From: an uncultured Sulfitobacter sp.
GTDB taxonomy: Bacteria > Pseudomonadota > Alphaproteobacteria > Rhodobacterales > Rhodobacteraceae
Length of the DNA: 64,000 nucleotides
Assembly (NCBI GenBank): GCA_947502265.1
Contig: CANMZB010000016.1
Coordinates: 1 to 64,000, forward strand
Direction: 5' to 3'
Shown: positions 57,488 to 64,000 of the stretch, in pieces
Layout of the letters: the number at the start of each line of letters is the position of its first letter
How positions within the stretch are numbered: the first letter of the stretch is position 1
Notes under the pieces: generated by a model
What the model was told of the DNA's origin: nothing
Seen by the model: only the letters and a program-made list of their open reading frames with translations
Databases searched by the model: none
Translations under genes and position numbers: made by a program

Positions 57488-58269
57488 CCCTTGAGGCACA
57501 TAACATACGCGCCCGTATTGGCAAAAAAGAAATCCTGCACGGCATTGATTTCACTGCCCGCGCCGGAGAGATCACCGCCATCGTCGGCCCCAACGGTTCG
57601 GGCAAATCAACCCTGCTCAAGGCGATCACCGATGAAGTGGATTTTTCCGGCAAGGTCATACTGAACGGGCAAGACACCGCTAAGCTAAAGCCATGGGAGC
57701 TGGCCGCCATGCGCGGTGTGCTGCCTCAGGCCGCAACGCTGGCGTTCCCCTTTACGGTGATCGAAGTGGTGCACATGGGGCTTTTGGCGGGCATTTCGGG
57801 CGCGCGTCCAGATATTCCCGCGCGCGCGCTCGCCGCCGTGGGCCTCTCCGGGTATGGCGGGCGATTTTATCAGGAACTATCGGGGGGCGAGCAACAGCGC
57901 GCGCAACTGGCCCGTGTCCTGTGTCAGGTCTGGCACCCCGTTGTTGACGATGTGCCCCGCTGGCTGTTGCTGGATGAACCTGTTGCTAGCCTCGACATCG
58001 GTCACCAGCTTCTTGTGATGCAGCTGATGAAGGACTACGCGGCGCGCGGCGGCGGTGTGGTCGCTGTCATGCACGACCTGAACCTGTCTGCCATGTTTGC
58101 CGATCAGATGGCGATGATCATGGGCGGTGGGCTTTTGACATCAGGGCCACCCGATGCGGTCATGCGAAATGACGTTTTATCCAAGGCCTATGGCTGCGAG
58201 TTGAAAGTAAATACGCCGCCTGATCCGGGGCAAAGCTTCATCCTGCCACATCTCGCCCTTACCCGATGA
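57484..58269 (+). CDS. hmuV: HmuV haem ABC transporter ATPase
   Basis: This 261-aa ATPase has Walker A GPNGSGKST, signature LSGGEQQRAQLARVL, Walker B WLLLDEPVASLD and the H-loop VMHDLN. It drives HmuU. It is the last gene of the rightward arm. The insert VWHPVVDDVPRW before Walker B is common in HmuV proteins. Confidence 0.96.
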   Translation: MTLEAHNIRARIGKKEILHGIDFTARAGEITAIVGPNGSGKSTLLKAITDEVDFSGKVILNGQDTAKLKPWELAAMRGVLPQAATLAFPFTVIEVVHMGLLAGISGARPDIPARALAAVGLSGYGGRFYQELSGGEQQRAQLARVLCQVWHPVVDDVPRWLLLDEPVASLDIGHQLLVMQLMKDYAARGGGVVAVMHDLNLSAMFADQMAMIMGGGLLTSGPPDAVMRNDVLSKAYGCELKVNTPPDPGQSFILPHLALTR

Positions 58270-58375
58270 GCAACAACGCAAACAGTCTCTCGTCCTCAGC
58301 CACACCGGGTCAATAACGGGATTAACACCCTTCCCTTCGCGCACCTCGGTCTGGCGGCACAGATCACGCTGATGC

Positions 58376-58576
58376 ACCGCCGCAGTTGTTGGCGTCATCG
58401 CGAATCTGTCACTCTGGTTTGCGCTGCATGTTCTGGTTGAAGATGTCGGCGGACCACGGCCTTTGGCGCTGCCTCTGCCGGTCTGGCAATCGGCTGATCC
58501 AAAGACCAAAAGCCCCCCTTTCACTCCCTTCAAAAAGAGCTATGGTAGGCGCAACGTTTACACTTCGGGGATATGA
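58376..58576 (+). pseudogene. C-terminal remnant of a chromate transporter (ChrA-like)
   Basis: The frame from 58376 reads TAAVVGVIANLSLWFALHVL and then a PRPLALPLPVWQSADP segment, which is the usual last helix and tail of ChrA. It has no start codon. An in-frame TGA lies two codons upstream (58370-58372), and no other ChrA sequence remains in the 100 bp before it. The frame runs on through unrelated codons to a TGA at 58574-58576, just before sspB. It is most likely the relic of a deleted or disrupted gene between hmuV and sspB. Confidence 0.6.
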
Positions 58577-58577
58577 A

Positions 58578-59066
58578 ATGAGCCGCAGCATCGACTATGG
58601 CAATCTCATGCATGACGCCATGCGCAGCCTGATCCGCAATGTCCTTTTGGACGTCGCGGACAACGGCCTGCCGGGCGCGCACCACTTCTTTATCACGTTC
58701 GACACAGGTCACCCTGACGCCGAGCTGGCGGATTGGCTGTCGGACCGTTATCCGGACGAGATGACAGTTGTGTTGCAGCATTGGTACGACAACCTTGAAG
58801 TCACCAATGACGGTTTTTCCATTTCGCTGAATTTCGGCGATGCGCCCGAACCTCTGTACATCCCCTATGATGCGATCCGCACCTTTGTGGACCCTTCCGT
58901 GGAATTCGGCCTGCGCTTTGAACAGCAGGGCGAAGAAGCGCACGCGCCAGATACGAAAGCCGACGAAGACGCCCTGCCCCAGACCGAGGAATCAGAGCTG
59001 GAAGTCGAAGAAGCGCCTGCCAAAGACGCCGAAATTGTCTCATTGGACAGTTTTCGCAAAACATAG
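58578..59066 (+). CDS. sspB: SspB-like ClpXP adaptor
   Basis: This 162-aa protein matches the alphaproteobacterial SspB type: MSRSIDYGNLMHDAMRSLIR, FFITFDTGHPDAELADWL and SLNFGDAPEPLYIPYDAI. SspB delivers ssrA-tagged and other substrates to ClpXP. An acidic flexible linker (about residues 115-150) and a short C-terminal ClpX-binding tail follow (IVSLDSFRKT). The ATG at 58578 was chosen since the SspB fold starts there; upstream in-frame sequence overlaps the chrA remnant. Confidence 0.92.
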   Translation: MSRSIDYGNLMHDAMRSLIRNVLLDVADNGLPGAHHFFITFDTGHPDAELADWLSDRYPDEMTVVLQHWYDNLEVTNDGFSISLNFGDAPEPLYIPYDAIRTFVDPSVEFGLRFEQQGEEAHAPDTKADEDALPQTEESELEVEEAPAKDAEIVSLDSFRKT

Positions 59067-59136
59067 GTTTGCGAAGCGGTCAGCCGAGCGTTAAACAGCC
59101 CCTGAAGTCATCAGACAAGATCAGGAGCTCCCGAAC

Positions 59137-60528
59137 ATGGCCGACACCCGCACAGAAACCGACAGCTTTGGCCCGTTGGAAGTCCCGTCCGACAAATACT
59201 GGGGCGCGCAAACGCAACGCTCGATCATCAACTTCCCCATCGGCTGGGAAAAACAACCCATTGCCATCGTACGCGCATTGGGTGTGATCAAACAGGCCTG
59301 TGCACAAGCGAACATGGCTCAGGGCACCTTGGACGAAGACAAAGGCAAGGCCATCGTACAGGCCGCCTCCGAAGTTGTTGAAGGCAAGTTCGACGACAAC
59401 TTTCCGCTGGTCGTGTGGCAGACCGGCTCGGGCACCCAGTCGAACATGAACGCAAACGAGGTCATCGCCAACCGCGCAATCGAGATCATGGGCGGCGTGA
59501 TCGGATCAAAAGATCCCGTGCACCCGAATGACCATTGCAACATGGGGCAATCGTCCAACGACACCTTCCCCACAGCGATGCATATCGCCACCGCTACAAT
59601 GGCCCGTGATGTCCTGCTGCCCGGCCTGAACAAGCTGCACGCCGCGTTGCAAGTGAAGGTCGAGGAATTCGACGGCATCATCAAGATCGGCCGCACCCAC
59701 ACACAGGACGCAACGCCGCTGACGCTGTCACAGGAATTCTCCGGCTATACCCATCAGGTCGCGATGGCGATCAAACGGGTCGAAGACGGCCTTGGCCGCA
59801 TTTACGAATTGGCACAGGGCGGCACCGCTGTCGGTACCGGACTGAACACCCGCAAAGGGTGGGCGGAAACCGTGGCGGCCAACATGGCGCAGATCACCGG
59901 CCTGCCCTTTGTCACCGCGCCCAACAAGTTCGAAGCATTGGCCGCACATGACGCGATGGTCGAAATCTCGGGCCATCTGAAAACCGTGGCGGCGAGCCTG
60001 TTCAAGATCGCCAATGACATCCGGTTCCTTGGCTCCGGCCCGCGCTGTGGTCTGGGCGAATTGATCCTGCCCGAGAACGAGCCGGGTTCATCCATCATGC
60101 CGGGCAAGGTGAACCCGACGCAATGCGAAGCCCTGACACAGGTGTGCGCACATGTCTTCGGCAACGATGCCGCCGTCGGCTTTGCCGGCTCGCAAGGGCA
60201 TTTCGAACTGAACGTCTATAAACCGATGATGGCCTATAACGTACTGCAATCCATGCAGCTTCTGGGTGATGCGGCCTCGACCTTCACCGATAATCTGGTG
60301 GTGGATCTGAAAGCAGACGCCGAGCGTATTGAAAAACTGATGTATGAAAGCCTTATGCTGGTGACCGCTCTGGCACCCGAAATCGGCTATGACAACGCGA
60401 CCAAAGTTGCCAAGACGGCCCATAAAAACGGCACGACCCTCAAAGAAGAGGCGATCGCGCTTGGCTTTGTCGACGCAGAAACATTCGAGCGCGTCGTGCG
60501 TCCGGAAAACATGATTGGCCCGAAATGA
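59137..60528 (+). CDS. fumC: Class II fumarase
   Basis: This 463-aa enzyme interconverts fumarate and malate in the TCA cycle. The superfamily signature [15 protein letters not shown] is intact, along with [23 protein letters not shown] and [19 protein letters not shown] lies upstream of the ATG. The stop overlaps the ATG of the DUF4169 gene. Confidence 0.97.
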   Translation: MADTRTETDSFGPLEVPSDKYWGAQTQRSIINFPIGWEKQPIAIVRALGVIKQACAQANMAQGTLDEDKGKAIVQAASEVVEGKFDDNFPLVVWQTGSGTQSNMNANEVIANRAIEIMGGVIGSKDPVHPNDHCNMGQSSNDTFPTAMHIATATMARDVLLPGLNKLHAALQVKVEEFDGIIKIGRTHTQDATPLTLSQEFSGYTHQVAMAIKRVEDGLGRIYELAQGGTAVGTGLNTRKGWAETVAANMAQITGLPFVTAPNKFEALAAHDAMVEISGHLKTVAASLFKIANDIRFLGSGPRCGLGELILPENEPGSSIMPGKVNPTQCEALTQVCAHVFGNDAAVGFAGSQGHFELNVYKPMMAYNVLQSMQLLGDAASTFTDNLVVDLKADAERIEKLMYESLMLVTALAPEIGYDNATKVAKTAHKNGTTLKEEAIALGFVDAETFERVVRPENMIGPK

Positions 60529-60701
60529 ACACGCCCCTCAACATGAACAAAATCCGTAAGGAGCGCGGCAGGACTTCCCGCCGCGCCCGTGCGGATGAAA
60601 ATGCCGTCCAGTTCGGCCAGACCAAAACGCAAAAAGAAGCGTTGAAAGCGGCAGCCGAGAAAATCGCGCGTAATCTGGACGGACACAAGCGCGAGACATG
60701 A
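60525..60701 (+). CDS. DUF4169-like small protein
   Basis: This 58-aa basic protein reads [20 protein letters not shown], then [20 protein letters not shown] and LDGHKRET. The pattern fits the short helical DUF4169 proteins of alphaproteobacteria, whose function is unknown. Its ATG overlaps the fumC stop, and its TGA overlaps the ATG of the next gene. An internal ATG at 60543 is a possible shorter start. Confidence 0.75.
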   Translation: MNTPLNMNKIRKERGRTSRRARADENAVQFGQTKTQKEALKAAAEKIARNLDGHKRET

Positions 60702-60931
60702 CAGCGCGGCCCGTGAAGCATTCGGTGACCTTGCACGGGCACCGCACATCTATCTCGCTTGAGGCACCATTCTGGAGCGAGCTGCGCGCCATCGCGCGGC
60801 AAAAGAACATGCCGATCAACGCCCTCGTCGCCGGGATTGATGAAGCGCGCGGCGTCGAAAGCGGATTGGCCTCGGCCATCCGCGTTTATGTTCTGAAAAC
60901 GCTAAAGGATCGTTTGCCGGACGCCGATTGA
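60698..60931 (+). CDS. Ribbon-helix-helix domain protein
   Basis: This 77-aa protein resembles RHH_4-type DNA-binding proteins: HSVTLHGHRTSISLEAPFWS followed by LRAIARQKNMPINALVAGID and a helical end. It is coupled to the DUF4169 gene by ATGA. The pair may act together as a small regulatory module behind fumC. The target is unknown. Confidence 0.8.
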   Translation: MTARPVKHSVTLHGHRTSISLEAPFWSELRAIARQKNMPINALVAGIDEARGVESGLASAIRVYVLKTLKDRLPDAD

Positions 60932-60981
60932 GCGCATAAACGTCACTTTTTCACGCGGATGATCGCAAATACCGCGAAAAC

Positions 60982-61011
60982 CGGACCGGAGTTTCGAAAA
61001 ATTCCGGTCCG
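60982..61011. terminator. Bidirectional terminator between the RHH gene and the aldolase gene
   Basis: CGGACCGGA and TCCGGTCCG form a perfect 9-bp stem with a 12-base loop between convergent genes. TTTT follows shortly after on both strands. Confidence 0.65.
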
Positions 61012-61016
61012 TGCTT

Positions 61017-61910
61017 TTAGGCGACAGAGGCTTTGTAAATCTGATCAATGTTCCGCCCCAGAGCGGTCTCAAACTCGGCATCAGACATTTTTACGTTCAG
61101 CCCTTCGGACAACGCGCGGCTGAAGCTCGCGATCATCTTGTGGTTCTGGCTCAGTTTGTCGCAAGCCACATCTGTGGAATAGCCACCGGACAACGCCACA
61201 ACGCGCATCACGCGCGGATGGTCTGCTGCGGCATCGAAAAGGCCCGCTTTGTTCGGAATAGTGAGCTTGAGAATTACATCAACACCTTCAGGCAAACAAT
61301 TGAGGTGTTTCATAATTTCAGCTTCAAGAATGTCTTCTGCTTCGGCCTTCGTCGCGGATTCGATGTTCACCTCCGGCTCGACAATCGGCACCAAACCGGC
61401 GGCGGAAACCACCTTGGCCACGTCAAACTGCTGCGCCACAACCGCCGCAATGCCGGTGGCGTTCGCGTCGTGAATCAACGAGCGTTCTTTTGTACCAAAG
61501 ATCCCCTTTTCGTTGGCCAGCGCCAGAAGCGCATCAAGATCAGGCATCGGTTTGAGTATCTGCACGCCGTTTTCAATATCGGCCAGGCCTTTGTCGATCT
61601 TCAGAAACGGCACCACGCCACGGTCTTCCCACAAAAGCTGTGCCGCTGGCTTACCATTGATGGTGTTGTTCATCGTCCGCTCGAAAAGGATCGCGCCAAT
61701 CACCTTGTCGGAGGTGAAAGCATCGGCGAGGATGATCCGCGAACGCATGGCGTGAACGGCGGCAAACATCTCTTCGTCACCGTTGTAATCCGATGGTTCG
61801 ACGCCGTAGAGGCTCAGCGCCTTGGGGGTTGATCCGCCCGATTGGTCCAATGCGGCGATAAAGCCGTTCGCCGTTGCCATCTGGGTGCGCTGTGCGTCTT
61901 TGGTGCCCAT
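61017..61910 (-). CDS. Class I fructose-bisphosphate aldolase
   Basis: This 297-aa enzyme cleaves fructose 1,6-bisphosphate by a Schiff-base mechanism. It shows AALDQSGGSTPKAL, LWEDRGVVPFLKIDKGL, VPIVEPEVNI and the Schiff-base Lys segment VDVILKLTIPNK. The class I type without metal fits the conserved lysines. With eno it is one of two glycolytic genes here. The convergent terminator lies five bases beyond its stop. Confidence 0.95.
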   Translation of the reverse strand: MGTKDAQRTQMATANGFIAALDQSGGSTPKALSLYGVEPSDYNGDEEMFAAVHAMRSRIILADAFTSDKVIGAILFERTMNNTINGKPAAQLLWEDRGVVPFLKIDKGLADIENGVQILKPMPDLDALLALANEKGIFGTKERSLIHDANATGIAAVVAQQFDVAKVVSAAGLVPIVEPEVNIESATKAEAEDILEAEIMKHLNCLPEGVDVILKLTIPNKAGLFDAAADHPRVMRVVALSGGYSTDVACDKLSQNHKMIASFSRALSEGLNVKMSDAEFETALGRNIDQIYKASVA

Positions 61911-61993
61911 GAGTGGTGCCCTTTTTGCTGGTTCAGAAATCTATGCGGGTTCTAAAGGATCGCGCGCTCCAGCGCTAGCACCATAAGCGTGTG

Positions 61994-63352
61994 TTAACGC
62001 TCACGCCGCTCGATCCTCAGACGGATGCCGTCAGCTGCGCGCACGGTCAGATGTGCAACGGGCACGGGCGCAGCACCTGCCCCTGTGCTGATCCGGTAAT
62101 CACGCAGGATTCTGGACAGGATCAGCGGCCCTTCGATCATCGCAAAGCCCGCACCCGGACAGACGCGCGCGCCTGCGCTGAACGGAATATAGGCGGTGCG
62201 TTGGCAGGCCTTGCCGTTTTCCGTGTGCCAGCGGGCCGGGTCAAATCCGTCCGGGTTGTCCCATAGCCGCGTATGCCGGTGCAGGTGCCAAGGGCTTAAT
62301 ACCAGCTGCGATGCCGTCGCCACCGTCCGGTTGCGCATCTCCTCGGGGCATTTATTTTCGCGCACCATCATAGGCACAGGAGGGTAAAGGCGTAGCGTTT
62401 CGCGGAATACATCACGGCTGAGACGCAGTTTGCTCATCACCGCAAAATCGCAACGCTCCAATACCTGCGCTTCTGCGGCCAGACGGTCCTGCCACTCAGG
62501 ATAAAGCGCCATCAGATACAGCGCCCATGCCAACGCCGAAGCGCTGGTTTCGTGGCCTGCGAGAAAGAAGATGGCAACCTGATCCACCATCTCTTCGGTG
62601 CTGAAACGCTCGCCTGTCAGGGGATCAGCGGTTGTCATGATCTTGGTCGCCAGATCGTCGGGGGCAGTTCCTGCTGCGATCCCGGCGGCGCGCGCGGTTG
62701 TCAGACCGGTAATCAGGCGGCGGATACGCGCGGCGCTGCGTTTGGTATCGCGCCGGAACAGACGCGGCATCCACGCGGGCAGCGGCAGAAAAGCCGCGAG
62801 ATTAAGGATCGGCTGGCTGCGTTGGTAAATCTTGAATTCCTCGAACACATCGCGCGCGGTCTCGTGTTCGATTGGCAGCGAGAAAAGCGTGCGAAAGATC
62901 ACATCGGCAGCCGCATGGCTGGCCTCTCCCTCGATCTCGACCTCCGCGCCGGTATGGGTGCCCAGCCGCGCAGCAGCCGCTTCGGCAGCGTCCCACATGG
63001 CGGGGAATGTCGCGCGCAGCCGCCCCCCCTCGAATGCGGGGTCAATGATGCGCCGTTGGCGCTTCCAAACCTCCCCGTTTGTGACAAACACCGAATTACC
63101 CAACAACGGACGCAGACCTTCGCTTACACGGCTGGATTTGGGAAAGTCGTCGGGTCGGTCTTTCAAAACGGTTTTCACCAACTCCGGCTGGTTGATCAGA
63201 TAGCTGCGAAAGAACGGTGTTCTGAATTCGGCCATCCACGCGCGGTAAAGCCGCGCAGGTTGCGCCGAGAGAATATCACTGCGAAAAAGCTGCGCATAAC
63301 GCCAGAGTGAAACCTTATCGGGTCTGCTGGGGGGCTTGGGCGGCTGGATCAT
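61994..63352 (-). CDS. Cytochrome P450
   Basis: This 452-aa P450 has the I-helix AGHETSASALAWAL, the K-helix ETLR and the haem loop FSAGARVCPG with the ligand C398. All three core motifs are intact. The substrate is unknown; the sequence type resembles bacterial P450s acting on fatty acids or terpenoid-like compounds. No ferredoxin gene is adjacent. Its ATG overlaps the stop of the hydrolase gene upstream (ATGA), so the two are co-expressed. Confidence 0.93.
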   Translation of the reverse strand: MIQPPKPPSRPDKVSLWRYAQLFRSDILSAQPARLYRAWMAEFRTPFFRSYLINQPELVKTVLKDRPDDFPKSSRVSEGLRPLLGNSVFVTNGEVWKRQRRIIDPAFEGGRLRATFPAMWDAAEAAAARLGTHTGAEVEIEGEASHAAADVIFRTLFSLPIEHETARDVFEEFKIYQRSQPILNLAAFLPLPAWMPRLFRRDTKRSAARIRRLITGLTTARAAGIAAGTAPDDLATKIMTTADPLTGERFSTEEMVDQVAIFFLAGHETSASALAWALYLMALYPEWQDRLAAEAQVLERCDFAVMSKLRLSRDVFRETLRLYPPVPMMVRENKCPEEMRNRTVATASQLVLSPWHLHRHTRLWDNPDGFDPARWHTENGKACQRTAYIPFSAGARVCPGAGFAMIEGPLILSRILRDYRISTGAGAAPVPVAHLTVRAADGIRLRIERRER

Positions 63353-64000
63353 GGCGCTGTCGAGGTGAAGCGGTTCACCGGCTTTTCGATCCGTGATTTC
63401 GACGGAGCGCGGTTCTTAAAACGCGCAGCAAGCGTCTGCCCGCCCGCAGTGATGCGGAAATAGTCATAATCCCCCGGACGGTCAAACGCGCAAAGATACT
63501 GAAAATGCAGACGGAAAAAGCGCCAGCGCAGTTCTTTCCAGCGCGCGGCACTGAGCGTTTGTGTGAAAGCAGCAGAAATCACCAGCGGCCAACGCTTGCC
63601 CTCGGGTGCAACACCGCTCACCGCCACAGGATCGCACAGCGCAAAGGCGCAGCCGTCGCCCGGCGCCGTCACATCCACCCACGTTAGTGCGCCCTGAACG
63701 CTGAGAAAGGCAAGATCGGCGCGCAGTCGGTGCGCACCCGGCAGAAAAGACACCATCGGCACGACCTGCCCCAATGTCAAAAACCCCAACGCCGGGCCCG
63801 CCGCCGGCACACGACCGGCGCGGATCAGATCGGACAGCACACAAACTCCCAGATGCGCGCCAGACGAATGCCCGACGACCAGCACCTCGTCCACATCGCT
63901 TTGCAGGGCTTCGGCGATGGCATCACCAAACGCCGCGATGCGTGTTTCAAGGGCGGGCGGGTTGGCCCCGCGCGTGGCGGCACCGTAGGCGTAATCATGC
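63349..64000 (-). CDS. Alpha/beta-hydrolase-like protein (partial, runs off the window)
   Basis: At least 217 codons are visible. The 5' end lies beyond position 64000. The motif VLVVGHSSGAHLGV is a GxSxG nucleophile elbow. The reading frame stays open to the window edge (HDYAYGAATRG... is the first visible part). The C-terminal end is basic. It overlaps the P450 ATG by 4 bp, which points to a joint pathway. The substrate is unknown. Confidence 0.75.
   Translation of the reverse strand, partial: HDYAYGAATRGANPPALETRIAAFGDAIAEALQSDVDEVLVVGHSSGAHLGVCVLSDLIRAGRVPAAGPALGFLTLGQVVPMVSFLPGAHRLRADLAFLSVQGALTWVDVTAPGDGCAFALCDPVAVSGVAPEGKRWPLVISAAFTQTLSAARWKELRWRFFRLHFQYLCAFDRPGDYDYFRITAGGQTLAARFKNRAPSKSRIEKPVNRFTSTAP

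Overview
The window is 64 kb of a GC-rich alphaproteobacterial chromosome. The gene content and order point to a marine Roseobacter-group member of the Rhodobacteraceae. The order rpmF-plsX-fabH-ihfA-merR, the block erpA/dgt/argS/SPOR/nagZ/scpA/scpB, the Paracoccus-type nosCRZDFYLX order, an OlsB-like acyltransferase, a TAXI-type TRAP transporter and a two-domain Dcd all fit this assignment. No phage, insertion sequence, CRISPR array or rRNA operon was seen. One tRNA gene (tRNA-Pro, GGG) is present.

Layout. 1-3.4 kb: an acyl-CoA synthetase and a GMC oxidoreductase, read leftward. 3.6-3.9 kb: a 55-codon ORF translationally coupled to hemP. 4.1-7.6 kb: a 1152-aa Calx-beta/cadherin/RTX protein with a triplicated 239-aa unit. 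8.1-10.9 kb: a TAXI TRAP transporter. 10.9-20.1 kb: the complete leftward nosCRZDFYLX cluster for nitrous oxide respiration, with an FNR/NnrR-like box in front of nosC. 20.4-34.5 kb: housekeeping and accessory genes (DEAD-box helicase, NYN protein, AbrB-family membrane protein, EamA transporter, enolase, PRC-barrel protein, GNAT, AnmK, TyrS, a FemAB/GNAT-like protein behind a CtrA-like triple site, SDR, ABC-F, OlsB, BamE). 34.5-39.2 kb: the DUF177-rpmF-plsX-fabH-ihfA-merR block. 39.3-49.3 kb: tRNA-Pro, dcd, then chromosome segregation, cell-wall recycling, ArgS, Dgt, ErpA and XthA. 49.5-58.3 kb: a divergent haem-uptake locus. 58.4-64 kb: a chromate-transporter remnant, SspB, FumC, a DUF4169/ribbon-helix-helix pair, class I aldolase, a cytochrome P450 and a hydrolase that runs off the end.

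Functional links. NosZ reduces N2O. NosR and NosX (the flavin donor) supply electrons. NosDFY and NosL deliver copper. NosC is the uncharacterised first gene. In the haem locus the leftward arm encodes an outer-membrane receptor, a small secreted Cys protein, ExbB, two ExbDs and TonB. The rightward arm encodes HmuS and the HmuTUV ABC importer. HemP lies 46 kb away, behind a TGA-N9-TCA motif that resembles the RirA iron-responsive operator.

The least explained items are the coupled ORF in front of hemP, the secreted Cys protein inside the Ton operon, the paired leader repeat at 3.36 and 26.63 kb, the phased TTAA triplet in front of the gene at 29.7 kb, and the chrA fragment at 58.4 kb. All functional calls come from reading translated sequence and gene context. 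No database search was run.
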